DNA from: Cladopsammia gracilis
Taxonomy: Eukaryota; Cnidaria; Anthozoa; Scleractinia; Dendrophylliidae
NCBI GenBank assembly: GCA_022457155.1
Contig: JAJGOT010000474.1
Coordinates: 1-64,000, forward strand
Direction of reading: 5' to 3'
DNA length: 64,000 nt
Part shown: positions 1-11,497 of the stretch, piece after piece
Numbering within the stretch: the stretch's first letter is position 1
Layout: each line of letters begins with the position of its first letter
Position numbers and translations under genes: made by a program
Notes under the pieces: generated by a model
Told to the model about the DNA's origin: nothing
Databases searched by the model: none
What the model saw: only the letters and a program-made list of their open reading frames with translations

Positions 1-212
1 AATAAGAAATATTGAAGATTTAGTGAAGTTTTAAAATTAGAATTTGTAGTTAATAATTAATAGACGGGCACCAAGTTAGTCCACTAGCAACCTGGGGTGC
101 TCTTGCGTGGGTATCGACTCTCTGTTGGTGTTCCAAAAATCATTTTCTTTCTCCTATCCCTTCTTTAAACCTCTTAACATTTCATTAAAATTCAGGTAGA
201 CCCCCGCCTTAA

Positions 213-424
213 CACAATGTGCAGTTCCAGAAAATATCCACAAACCTCTGGACTAAAGAAAGGTCAATGAAAACTCTGAGTGGAGGGGGGTCTCAAGGAA
301 AGTATGTATCTAAACTGGAGTTACCAGAGGGGTATGTGTGTATAGAAGGGGGGGGGGGGGTGAAACCAAAAAACATTACATAGAGGGGGGGAGGGATTAT
401 GGATATTTTCTGGAACAACACAAT
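213..424. mobile_element. Palindromic MITE, family M1 copy A
   Basis: The ends are inverted copies of CAGTTCCAGAAAATATCCA, with a G-rich interior. Two more copies lie at 3913-4103 and 26719-26914. It lies on the left, downstream side of the 553-620 exon. Confidence 0.65.
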
Positions 425-552
425 GAAGGCTGTATAGGTCTTAATCTTTTTACCCCCAGAGTCAATTCCATCTGAACCTACATACTGCACAATTCACTGC
501 AAAGTTTGAATTTGCACACTTATGAAATGGTGTAACGAGTGTTTGTCCATAC

Positions 553-620
553 CCTTTCTTTTTCTCTTTAGGTGTGTCATCTGCCCAGCCTCCTTGTCTT
601 CTGGATGGCTTTGGTGGAGG
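553..620 (-). CDS. IFT43-like gene, exon with the RQGGWADD motif
   Basis: The acceptor is gttttgtag/CCT and the donor AAAGG/gtatgg, ending in phase 2. PPPKPSRRQGGWADDTPKEK KK carries the RQGGWA(D/G)D signature seen in IFT43, the strongest single identifier. Later exons lie outside the window. Confidence 0.72.
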
Positions 621-3600
621 CTACAAAACAAACCAAGTATATATTTCTATTGGCCGTTTTTATGCTAGAGACGTTTAAAAGTCGTCTTGACACAATTAAC
701 GTCTCAGATGTTAAATGCGTCTGGAATAAAAACGGGAGGCATTAAAGTAGATGGCCAGAGAGAAAAACACGAGATTTTCTAAAAAAAAATATTCTCGGAA
801 GTTAAACTGGACACGACTAAAGTCATCCCCAAATAAATTTGTCCTCGTTAAGGCTGTCCCGTTTTTATACTAGACGTATTTAATGTCTGAGACATTAAAG
901 TCGTCTGTTAAGTGTGTCTGAACGACACACTTAAAAGAAGACGTTAAAGTCGTCAGACGTTAAATCCGTCTGGCTTATTTTCGTTTTTATACTAGACGTT
1001 AAAGTCGTCTTGAGTTGACTTTAACATCTCAGATTATATTAATGTCGGTAGCATAAAAACGGCCAATCTTTACTTCTATCAGATACTAGGCAAATTATTA
1101 CTAACAGTAAAGTACATGTAAGTAAGGAGAGAAGGAGGAGTTGAAAACGAATGTGGGATACAACATCTCCACTCAGCAAGGGAAAGGAGGAGATCTAGTG
1201 GGGTAAAATTCTGGGGTGGGGCGTAGGGGGTGATTGTGGAGGTGGGGGAATAAGTAATAGTAATTGGACTGAGTGGAGTGGAGTACAATTGAAGGGGTGA
1301 GTGTAATAAAGCCCTAAGTGACTTGTGATCAACTGCTAGATTCTCCTTCCAGTTTGTCTTGTATATGCTCATGTAACAAAGGGAGAATTTGGTTTCAGAT
1401 CAGGAGTCACTGAAGGCCTTATTCCAGTTTGGGATAAGGCCCTAAGTGACTCCTGATCTATAGCCAAATTCTCCTTTTGTTATATGAACATATACAAGAC
1501 AAACTGGAAGGAGAAGCTAGCAGTTGATCAGAATTCAGTGATTGTGGAGGTGGGGGAGTAAGTAATACATGTAGTAATTGGACTGAGCAGAGTACAATTG
1601 AAGAAGTAATATTGTGCAAGTAATTTCAAATTGGTGGAGTGTATTGAGCAAGGGCATTTCTAAGTTAATGATTGCCCTGAACTGTACAACATGAAGTCCA
1701 AGTACTACGTAATTGCATCAACAACAAAATTCAAGCGTTTGTGACCCCTTGCATTCCACACTCGCGAGGACCTAGCCTACGTGAAACTCAAAGGCAGGCT
1801 ACACATATTCACAAGTTAACAAAGGGATGCAGATTTCCGAAATCAAGTATAAAATAAACATACAGTGAAGCAGAGTTACTGTTTTGTGGTCTGGGCTTCA
1901 TCTCCACCAAAATGTCCCCTCCTCTGATCTAAACTAAAGAAAAGTAAATCAGACAACAAGGAATCTCATCTCTTACTTGGTCACGTTCAGCTGCAGCTGC
2001 ACTGTTATCAATTGCCATGTCTCCTAGAGTGGCATCTAAGACATCCTCATCAGCATCTTGATTGGCCTGAGTATTCTGAGCTGCTCTTCTGCCCTGTCGG
2101 ACTTCCTACACACAAAAATATTTACCTATTCATTACAAGCTCTCTATGTTTTAAGCCTCCAAAAAGCCTACTATGAAGTTGCATCATCCCATAGCTTATA
2201 ACTGGGAATTCTGGGTAATTAAATTAATCTCCCAAAAGATTTTGATTTGAACTTTTTTTTTAATTTGAATAAATGCTGGGTTCAAATAAGACCGGATTGA
2301 CAAGGTTGAATTTAAAATAAACACCAGCGTTTATTTGAGGTACCTGCATTTATCTGACTGAGGTCTGGTGTTTATTTGAATTTGGTATTGCAAAAAATAG
2401 GCAAAATAAAAAGCATGCTGCCATTTCTCCTAATGATACATTCCGAATGCTTTGTTTTAGTAAAAATGCTATATTAATGGTTATGCTACAGCCACAATCA
2501 ACTGCTATTTTGATATAAAATGTTAAAAAAACTTTAACAAATAATGACAACAACTGTCACTGTGCAGTCTCTGGATTTTTTTTTGTCAAGCGAACTTTCT
2601 TTATCGAGATATAAAGTTCATCATCTTTATCACCCTGGGCATCTCTCTGACATTTCTCTATCCGAGTTTATGATTTAATATAAATGAAAAGACAAACAAA
2701 AGTCTTAAGATCTGGGATTGTCACTTGAAATTGTTACAGTTTATTGATTAATATACATTTTAGACTTCTTGTTCTGACTTGTTTCCATCACGAGTTTTGG
2801 AATACTTTGATCAATTTAGCTTCTGAATCAGACATTTAGGAATGAAAGACATAAAATGTGATCACAAGAAATGATGAAAAATTACACCTGTATGATAAAT
2901 GCCAGACCTCAAATAAACATGAGGTTCAAATAAATACCGGGTCTGCTACAGTAGGCCAAGACTTAAAATTAAAATGCCTCAGGTATTTAATTGTGAATGA
3001 GAAAATATGGTACGTACTGTTATTGCCTGCAGAATAACAACATAAAAATACATTGTATTTTCAATATTATTAATAATTTGAGAGATACTAGCCATTAGTA
3101 AACATAAGTATGTGTTTTGAGTTGCTAATTAACAGTTACCATTACCAGTGGGGTGAGGACAGAGAGCCAACAGAAAAGAGGGGAAGGTGCCAGGAGAAGG
3201 TGACATTTGTGAGATGGTGGGAAATTGGAGGAATGGGAAAATTTGCAACCTTTTCCATACCATCTGAGTTTATTTAAAAGACCCTGATCATCATTATAAT
3301 AACTAGCAGTAATCACAGCATGGAGACGCGTGCGAAGGAATTTCTGGCGGAAATGAGTCCCTGAAAATAACCAATAGGGGGCCATTTGGAAGACCGTCTA
3401 CCAAAAAATCTCAAATTTGTCTCCAACACGAAATTAGGATTGCGTTCTTCGAACGGGATAATTATTAAATTAAATAATTATATATCAAGCAGTACGTATT
3501 ACCGGGTGTTGCTGGAAAAAGATACAAGTAAGAAACATGAACAGGTATTAAGAAAGAGCATGAAGAAATAGTTAAATTGTTAACATATAAAAGTTACCAA

Positions 3601-6600
3601 ATCAGCGTCAGCAGGAAGAGAAATGAGTAAGAGTTGCTCATCAGAGTAGATATTCACCTCAGCTGGCTACTCCAACAAGAAATAACACAAAGAAGAAAGT
3701 GCATTAGTAAGGTCAAAGAGTCAAGGGGGATCAAAAAAAACTAAGACAGAATAAAGGGACAGGGTGATATGTTGTGTATTGTGTTCAGGAGCCTTAATGA
3801 AATAGGAAGAAAAAAAGCACAAAAAGTACGAAAGCAAAGAAATTAGAAATAAAGACTAAGACAAAAATATTAATAAATAATGGATGAAAAAAAATTTACA
3901 ATTTCAGCAGAATGTGTAGTTCCAGAAAAAATCCATACCCACCCCAAGGAAGGTCATTGGAAATTCCTGGGGGGGGGGGGGTCCTTAAAAGCCAATATTT
4001 TAGAAGCAAAGTATGAAGCTAAACTGGAATTTCCTGGGGGGACGGGGGTGCTAAACAAGAATCCTTCCGTGGGGGGAGTATGGATATTTTCTGGAACTGC
4101 ACAATGACAATATTGATTTTTGGATCGCCTGTCACAAAATCAAATTTGATGAACTGTAATCCACTTCCATCCTTGCAATCCTGCATTTTATCACCAAACT
4201 ACACTGCACTTGTGTTGTTTGATCTAAACAATCTTTTTATCCAATTCAGTTGTATATTTGGTGGTATTTGGTGGTATATGACAAGAAAATCAGGTTTAAA
4301 GTGAAATTTTGCCATTTCAGTTGGTCATTGTCCCTTTAAAGAACTGCAAACACAAACAAAGATTTTCATATTTTTTTAGATAAGCTTTACTTTAGTCATT
4401 AGAGAGAGGTTTCAGCCTATTACATTTATAGCTTGTCAAAGAGGGGTTTTATTGTTTAAAGACGTCTGTATTACAGACATGTCAGTCTTTAAGAGAGATG
4501 TCCATCTTACTGTATCTCAAGGAGTCTCTTAGAAAGGGATCGTTCTTAGAGAGATGTCCATCTTAGAAAGAGATATTAAATAAATAATAAAGGAAAGGAG
4601 TTCAGGAAGTATACAAGACTGACATGGTGTACATAATTTGCAACTGCCCAAACTGCTCTACTGATAAATGAGGGAGATATAATTATACATATAGTTGAAG
4701 CAATGCACTTGGTAGGAACATTAACTTTTATTCAGACACAAAAATGCACATATCAACCACATCAAGAAGTGGACAAGGGGAAAACAGTGTAAGACTGCTT
4801 GGTCAACAGACAATACATGGAATTGAACAAGAGCTGAGAGTTGTAAGTGTCTGGGAGAACAGCGGTCAAATAAACTAAAGAAAGAAGGAAAAATAGAATG
4901 AAATCCTGCAGCTGATAAGGTCTGGTAGATATATCGTAACATTAATCTTACATGTTATTGTCGTCTTACATGTAGGAGACATTTGACATTTGTTCTTTGC
5001 TGTTACTGTAGCAGGGCTGTCATTAACTTTTAAAGTAGGCATGCAGGAGATACAGAAGATCAGTAGCCAGCAAAAATCATTTGGTTTCTGGTGTTGTCAA
5101 TATATTCTTTTGCTTTCTAATAGCCAGGGCTCAAACTCATAACAGCCGGGGGAAAATCCTGGTCGCTGGCCATTATTGACCTTATTGAAATTTCTGTGTT
5201 AGGGCAGATAGAGTTAAGCACCGTGTTATTAACTTTGAATGGAAATGGAATATTACCATTTTGCCCTTAGCTTAATATACAATGATAAGTAGTCATATAG
5301 TTGCTCAGCAACAAGTGTTGATGTTGTAGGAGAAACAAGGTAACATGTAGAATTTAAAGTTTAGTACAGTGCAAGAGTGTAAGAATGTAGAAAAAAGGGA
5401 AATTTGCCACTCAGTCCACATTGGATTAAGTGAATATTAATCATTTCAAAATACATTAAATTTAACTTAAATAATATATTCCTTAATTTTATAAATGTGT
5501 GTATTAAATCTGAATTCACGTTAAAATGTTATAATTTCACAATTATTGACATACATGTACTTAACTGGATGAACATTGTTATAAAATTCTTACAATAGGT
5601 GTGGGTCACGTCAGGAGCATTTATAGTCATTAATCTTTAATACATTTATTTCATAAGCCTGACAAAAAATTGTCACCCTATGTTATTTTCAAAAAATGTA
5701 GAGCTTTAAACTACTTTTTAAAACTAGAAAAATAACCTTGGCAGGTTGTTATGAGTTACTGTTTACTTGTTTTATAACTCCTGTCTATAGGTATTATTTC
5801 TTATGTTTAGTGCATATTATTTCAATTGTATACCTCGGCCATATCCGTGTCTGTTTTGTGTGGTTTAGGTTCAAAGGAATTGTTAACGGATGAAGGAGGG
5901 TGCAGTTCAAAATGTTCTAGAATATCTGTCCACTCGTTCAGCTGTTGGACCCCACTAACTCTCCTATGTAGAATGAAAGAGTGATGAAAGAGAAATGAAA
6001 AAGAGTGTACTAGAGACATTTAGTAGATTGAAAGAGTGCATTTATACCTATACAGCATAAAAACTGGCAGATAAACCACACCTTTTTCATCGATGATAAT
6101 TATTTCACTCAAAATCGGGGTTGTGGCTTATAAGTCAACCTTTCTTTTTGTTGTAACCAGAATGTTATGTAATTACAAAACTCGTGGGCCTATAACCCAG
6201 CAGAAACCCTGCAGAAACCAGGCCTTGAACCACCAACTCAGATGCACTATCCACGAAACCACTGTGTCTCCTTCATAAGCCCACCGCTTATAAGCCCTCC
6301 TGGGTTATAAGTGGGGTGCTTTAATATGAAGGAGGCACAGTGGTTTAGTGGTTAGCGCGTCCGAGTTGGTGGTTCGAGGCCTGGTTTCTGCCATCATGCT
6401 GTTTCATCAGACAAGACACTTTACTCCACGTTGTCTCTCTCCATCCAGGTGTATAAATGGGTACCGGTGACATGCTGGGGGTAACCTTGCGATGGACAAG
6501 CATCCCATTCAGGGGGGAGTAGTAATACTCTCAGTCGCTTCATGTTACAGAAACCGGGTTAAGCTCCATCAGTTGTGAGCCACTAGAGGGTCTATTATAC

Positions 6601-9600
6601 TCTTGTGGGCTGGCGGTTTAAGCCATTTTTTAGTGTCGGTTTGCGGGTACATTCGTATTTATCTGGAGGTTTACGGTCAAGAATTATCCGCGGTTTCGGT
6701 CTTGAGGAAAAAAAACAAAGCGGATTGCGGTCTAGGAAGAACAAACTATGGCGGTTTGTGGACTGTGCGACCCCCTAAAATAGACCCTCCCACTAGGCTT
6801 GTGAAGACTCTACCTTACCTTATGGTCCTTGCAGCATTTTATACAGTCAGTATTAAGGATCTTCATGAGGATCTATTTTTTTAGAATGCTATTTGGCACA
6901 TCACACCATAACTTGATAATTAACAACTATTCACCGAAGTCAAGGTGGCAAGTGGTGGATATTCACCTCGCTGCTTTGCAGCTTAGTAAATATCCCAGGC
7001 AGTTTTGGGCATTTGAAGTGTCAATGGGTTAACTCTGAAACAAAGTCGGTCACCTCCCATTTTTTTTTTTTTTTTTTGCATTTCTGACACAAGTAACTTA
7101 ATATTTACCTGTAGCAAAAGTTTTATTAAAAAAATCAATGTTAGAAGATTTTTGTGTGAACGTCCTTATTAAGTTAAAATAATTATTAGTATACATGTGT
7201 ATTGAATGTATTACCAATCTTTTTTTTAACATTTTAACCCAATTATCAAATTTGTTAGATCTTCAACGATCCTCCAAATTCTCTCTAAGATCTTCAAGGA
7301 CCTGGAAATAATTTTTGAAAGGATCTCTACCAAGACCTTTGTAAAATCCTCCAATGCATTTACTGTACATACAACCAGTTGAAGAGAGACAATATAACAT
7401 GGATTAATGTGTATTGTCTAAGGAAACGACAAGAGGCTCGATCCATCCACCTTAAGATCAAAAGCATACCATGCTTTGCAACCATAAAACCATTGAATAT
7501 AACCACAATCAGAGTGATATAATGGAACAAACCTCTCATGTTCAGCAACCTCTAAAGGCCAAATCTTGTTGTCCATCATTGAGAAGTTAAATTGGAGAGC
7601 AAAGTGTGTGTTTTAAATGACTGTGATATTAAGCCGGAGACTCTGATAATAATTAATGCACTCAAACATGTGTTGCAAATTAATGTAAGATATTTCTCTA
7701 TTTAAACAAACCAGTTATTAGAGTAAGTAAGTCATTTACTTTACTTACAGGTGTACTTTACTTCATGGTCATTTAGACTGGGACTCAATCTAGTTTGCAA
7801 TAAACACAGGCTTACAAATTATTGTAATTTCTAGTTTTAAAATTAATTATTCTGACTATAGTTTTACAACTGTCAACTGAAAAAATATTATATTTTATTA
7901 CATAGCTTTGAAATTTTTTTAAGAACTACAGTAACTGTATTTAAATTTGGAATTGAATAGCGCAGACATCAATATTAGCTTGTGAAGACTTTTATCTTAC
8001 TTCATGGCAGTATAATTTGCATAAAACACACACAACAAAAGGAGTAATATTGTTGTAATCCAGATTACGATTTGCATGGTCTTTATACAAGAAAATTTTA
8101 ATGCATCAGTGGATATACTGTAAGGAAGAATTTCCTAATCCTAAAAGGATAGGTATCAATTAAGATCATGTTGGTTAAGTGCTTAGTTACAAAAATTATA
8201 ATTCTATGTAGAAATAGCTGTCATTGAATTTTGAATGCAACTTGACAGAAAAATTTTCAAGTTGGGAAATTAATTTTATGTTGTTAATGAACAAGTCAAA
8301 ATTATAAGCAAATGTCATGATTGTACAGTTTCAATGATTACATTATTGATTACTACTGTACAGTAGTGTACATTGTAAATATAAATTTATGGTTGCTTTA
8401 TTTTTCTCATGACAAAAGATCAAGACTCTGACTAGAAAGTGTAGGTTATATAATTTTACTTATTAAAAATATTTTCAATTGATGACAAAAATATAAAATT
8501 TGAAGATAAGTAATAAGTTTGCAGACAATCTCATTTTACAAAGATCAGATGTTTATGTTATGGTTCAATTTTTTTTTTCTTGTTTGATTTTTGTTTTCCT
8601 TTGTCTTTTGTCTCAGATCATATGGTAAAGAATCTAAGATAAAAACACAACATTTACAAAATGAATTTTCCTTGACATGATTTCCTGAAAAAAAAGCAAC
8701 CAAAATAAATGGGATATACATGCAGTACTTTAAATACAAAAATAAAGTTGAATAATTTATGGGATTCTCAGAATCCATAAATATGACCACTTACAGGACA
8801 TAAAAATACACTGTCTGATTGTTTTAATGGACCCCTTTTATATCAACTTGCCATAAAATACTGTAAATTGAACCATATTATATTGTGTACCAATCAGAAA
8901 GGAAGATCTATTGTTTAACAATATGAATAACAAAATTCACAATCAAAATGTACCATTTTATGGCAATGTTATAGCTTTCATCACTCAATAACCTCACTTT
9001 GCATCTAGTGGTTGTATTGGCATATATTTATAAAGAAAATGATGGTTTGTGACTCCAAAAGGTGGTTGTTGGCCACATTAATGAAAGGCCAGATTAATGG
9101 GGTTTTCACATAAGAAAATGACTGAGATTTTGTTCGAATTTAGAAAAAGTGGTTATTAAATGTAACAACGAGGTGGTCAAATTAAAGGGATAGTCCTACG
9201 ACAGGGTTCTACTGTGCATGTATATTAAAACGCTAAATCTAACATCTAAAATCCTGCTTGCTTGGAAATTTTAAAACTACAAGTTTATGTTGTTTACATG
9301 TAAATGGCTTCTGCATTTTTTACATTCTACATGTGTTAAACTTTAATATTGGAAATGTATGCAACATTTTTTTTTTAAAAAAATGGCCTGTTGTAACTAC
9401 ATGTATGTCAACCTTACATGTATGTATCTTGACTGATTTTTAGTTTGGTAATTTTTTTAGAAACTCTTACAGTGATAGTATGCAGTAACTTCATTGGATA
9501 CAATACTTTTTCAACTTTATTGGACATAACTTACATGTACTCTTAAAATCAATGGAAAAAGAAAATTTCAGAAGGACTGTACAACTTCTAAATGGTTTGT

Positions 9601-11048
9601 AATGTAATATAGTGCACAACCCCACAAGCTTTCTAGCTTTAATACCCATTGTGCTTAAATAAAGGTTACTTAGTACTTACTAAATTAATGTACAAGAAAC
9701 TTGTTCTTTTGTCCTAGTTTAGAACTCACCCTAATAAGTCACCATAATACATGACTGTATTAAAAAACACAAAGATTGAAAAGTCAGGCCTTCACCCTTC
9801 TTGAGACATTTTCTCCAATAAAGCTCTCAATAAAAGCTCTACTTAATTCCATTCAGCACGATATCCCCTCAAGAATAATGAATAGCATTACTTGCAAAGA
9901 GCAGCTTGAAATAATGAATATCATTAATTCAGGCTACTTAACGAAGTGCAACGAAGACTCGAAACTATACGAAAGCGACAGCGTGGTGAGAATTCGTCCA
10001 GCTTGTGAGCTTCTGTATCCAAAAGGGTTACCCTAACCCTAAACCGCGCCGTTGCTTTTGTATAATTTTCAGTCTTCGTTGCACTTTGTTCCACTTCGTT
10101 AAGTAGCCTGAATTAATGATATCCATTATTTCAAGCTGCTCTTTGGAAGTAATGCTATTCATTATTCATACGGGGATACTGTGTTGTTCCATCAATATCA
10201 AGATCAAATTAAAATATGGAAATGCTGCAAATGAAGGGCTGAGGACAGAAAATAAATGGAACATTCCATAAGAGCTTGATCAAATCAAATCACTTTCAAA
10301 CTCTTTTAGAATTAGATCACAAAAACATCAAGTTACCATAGAGTTCTGAAAGTAGCATCCCGCTTTACTTTTGGAATTAGCAGGCCAAAGGGCCGCACCT
10401 TTCGGTAGTCCATCCGAAAGTAACAGACTAATCGAAAATACCAAGTCCCAAGGTTGTTCAGTCACTCTGAGAGTAAGCAACCCCTCAGATCATGGGGGGG
10501 GGGGGGGTACATAGAAAGGGATATTAATTATATTTTATCCTATGGACACCATTGAGGGTATCAAAATACGCAGCTTGTTTCATGCACATATTGCATATGT
10601 CTTTGACTACACTCCATTGAAAATCTGAAATAATATTTAAAAATTCTTACAGATCTTAAAAATACGTTTAATTCTATTACAATTTTAACAGTCGATAGGC
10701 TTTTTATCGGCCTTTTTGTATAACTTCATGGTATTTTGTCCGTTTGAGGTTCATTCAGCATAATTTTTAGAGAGCACAAAATTTAATAATAAGATTATGC
10801 AGGCATGAAACAAAATGCAGCGAATTATACTTAGAGATTAGAGTTTTAAAATTTTACTTTTCTGTCCTAACTTTTGGGCAAATGAAGAGAAACAAATTAA
10901 CAATTACGAGCAGATATCTGCTAGGCGCGCGTTGTCCGTTGTCAAGTAAACGAGCCTGAAGTAAACGTCGACATAAAAAACAAATTTACTATTTATACGT
11001 TAATATTTGACCCAATATACTTACTCTCTTAGGCGAAAAGTCATCCAT
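553..11048 (-). CDS. IFT43-like gene, intraflagellar transport complex A subunit (5' and middle exons, runs off left edge)
   Basis: Six - strand segments with GT/AG borders join in phase. The last three give PAEVNIYSDEQ..., EVRQGRRAAQNTQ... and PPPKPSRRQGGWADD. Human IFT43 has MGRRAQQESAQAEN followed by CRQGGWAGD at similar spacing, so this looks like its N-terminal half. IFT43 is a small subunit of the IFT-A complex, which carries cargo in retrograde ciliary transport. The conserved C-terminal half should lie beyond the left edge. The two middle segments (7533-7564 and 5834-5963) have no human counterpart and may be alternative exons or belong to something else. Phase also allows 11025-11048 to join directly to 3598-3666. 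Confidence 0.65.
649..1067. mobile_element. Foldback element with ATTGGCCGTTTTTATGCTA ends
   Basis: Terminal inverted repeats ATTGGCCGTTTTTATGCTA and its complement enclose repeated ACGTTAAAGTCGTC-type motifs in both orientations. It is non-coding and lies in the intron between the two IFT43-like exons. Confidence 0.7.
1229..1615. repeat. Hairpin flanked by a direct repeat
   Basis: A region of about 80 bp starting GTGATTGTGGAGGTGGGGGA occurs at about 1229 and 1536. Between the copies, 1313-1530 is a long imperfect inverted repeat centred near 1425. Confidence 0.6.
1977..2105 (-). CDS. IFT43-like gene, exon with the GRRAxQ motif
   Basis: The acceptor is ttttgtgtgtag/GAA and the donor GACCAA/gtaaga, 43 codons, phase 0. 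EVRQGRRAAQNTQANQDADE then DVLDATLGDMAID. GRRAAQNTQ resembles human IFT43 GRRAQQESAQ. Confidence 0.7.
2265..2950. repeat. Repeat remnants with TTTATTTGAGGT motifs
   Basis: Inverted copies of AAATAAACACCAG-like motifs occur at 2270-2380 and 2895-2945. They resemble the element at 46169-46432. The rest of this intron is AT-rich with no visible gene. Confidence 0.4.
3598..3666 (-). CDS. IFT43-like gene, exon
   Basis: The acceptor is gttggagtag/CCA and the donor GATTTG/gtaact, phase 0 at both ends. The peptide is PAEVNIYSDEQLLLISLPAD ADL. Its acidic-hydrophobic stretch sits where human IFT43 has LLDLDEEL. Confidence 0.6.
3913..4103. mobile_element. Palindromic MITE, family M1 copy B
   Basis: It starts TGTGTAGTTCCAG and ends CTGGAACTGCACA, with poly-G inside. 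Same family as 213-424 and 26719-26914. Confidence 0.65.
4104..5833. other. Intronic sequence of the IFT43-like gene, no gene seen
   Basis: AT-rich and non-coding. At 4480-4575 it has several TTAGAGAGATGTCC-like copies, related to the unit of the TTC13 intron 1 minisatellite. Confidence 0.5.
5834..5963 (-). CDS. IFT43-like gene, candidate exon 3 (uncertain)
   Basis: The acceptor is ttctacatag/G and the donor GCCGAG/gtatac. It encodes RVSGVQQLNEWTDILEHFEL then HPPSSVNNSFEPKPHK, with unbiased protein-like composition and compatible phases on both sides. I recognise no family. Confidence 0.45.
6200..6275 (-). mobile_element. tRNA-derived SINE head, reverse orientation
   Basis: On the - strand it carries a box A-like GTGGTTTCGTGGATAG and a box B GGTTCAAGGCC. 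It faces the longer SINE at 6331-6598 head to head, about 55 bp away. Confidence 0.6.
6331..6598 (+). mobile_element. tRNA-derived SINE
   Basis: It begins GGAGGCACAGTGGTTTAGTG with pol III box A (TAGTGGTTAGCGCG) and box B (GGTTCGAGGCC). The body contains GCGATGGACAAGCATCCCAT and the tail AGAAACCGGGTTAAGCTCC. A tail fragment of the same SINE lies at 22148-22267. Confidence 0.75.
6600..9861. other. AT-rich intron of the IFT43-like gene
   Basis: No convincing exon apart from 7533-7564. ORFs here are short, low-complexity and lack good splice borders. No sizeable repeat is obvious. Confidence 0.4.
7533..7564 (-). CDS. IFT43-like gene, candidate exon 2 (uncertain)
   Basis: Reading IWPLEVAEHE between ACAACAAG/ATTTGG and GAGAG/gtttgt, ending in phase 2. 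This is what the next segment needs. An in-frame ATGATG sits just upstream, so it could instead be an alternative start. Confidence 0.3.
9862..10178. mobile_element. Long-TIR MITE with a telomere-like centre
   Basis: The arms (TATCCCC...AATGAATAGCATTACTT and their complement) run about 130 bp each. The loop holds TTACCCTAACCCTAAACC, a near-telomeric TTAGGG repeat. Confidence 0.7.
10179..11024. other. First intron of the IFT43-like gene, promoter-proximal
   Basis: No gene or clear repeat. It has a poly-G run near 10496 and AT-rich DNA. Confidence 0.4.
11025..11048 (-). CDS. IFT43-like gene, candidate first coding exon
   Basis: ATG followed by DDFSPKR, then the donor AGA/gtaagt, phase 0. No ATG lies between it and the upstream in-frame stop. 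It is short, so support comes mainly from the strong donor and from its position facing TTC13. Confidence 0.5.
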
Positions 11049-11244
11049 GTATGTCAAAACCGCCGTTAATTCCCAAAATAGTCTTGTCAAGTTGTCAAAA
11101 ATCCAATTTTTAAAGCGTAGATTTCAGTGTTTTAGCTCGTCCGTCCAAACAAACTTACTTTCTACTCCGTGTAACACATCACAAAACGTCTTTGTCAAAA
11201 TAAACAAAATCGAGAGGGACTAGGGCCAAAGTTAAAACGTAAAC
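11049..11244. promoter_or_regulatory. Putative bidirectional promoter between the IFT43-like gene and TTC13
   Basis: About 196 bases separate the start codon of the - strand gene (11048) from that of TTC13 (11245). There is no clear TATA box for either gene. CG dinucleotides are more frequent here than in the AT-rich flanks. The head-to-head layout and short gap suggest shared promoter elements. This is an inference; transcription starts are not visible. Confidence 0.5.
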
Positions 11245-11497
11245 ATGGCGGCGTGGCGCGCCGTGTCACTGACTAGTTTTATCGTGTTATTTCTGCCTTT
11301 TTCTAACGTCTTAGCAATGAGAGTAAACATCGGCGGAGTAAATCATATTTGTGTATCTGGATCGCAGGTTCTTCACGTGAATTTTGGCGACAGTCCGATA
11401 CAACAATGTGGTGTTATGAACACCACCCCAGCTTCGAACAAGGACAAGCCAAGCTGCGCGGCGGAGAAAGCAAAAGAACAAGCGAAATCTTCCGAAG
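11245..11497 (+). CDS. TTC13: TTC13 exon 1 (signal peptide)
   Basis: The ATG at 11245 opens MAAWRAVSLTSFIVLFLPFS, a hydrophobic core ending NVLA before MRVN, a good signal peptidase site near residue 24. The region then has Cys in HICVSG, QQCGV and PSCAAEK. The donor is GAAG/GTTTGT, phase 1. Sequence after the donor soon reaches a stop, so splicing is required. Confidence 0.85.

Noticed and set aside
3125..3385. 86-codon - strand ORF with an internal ttttcag acceptor
   Set aside because: Composition and lack of a phase-compatible donor argue against an exon of the IFT43-like gene.
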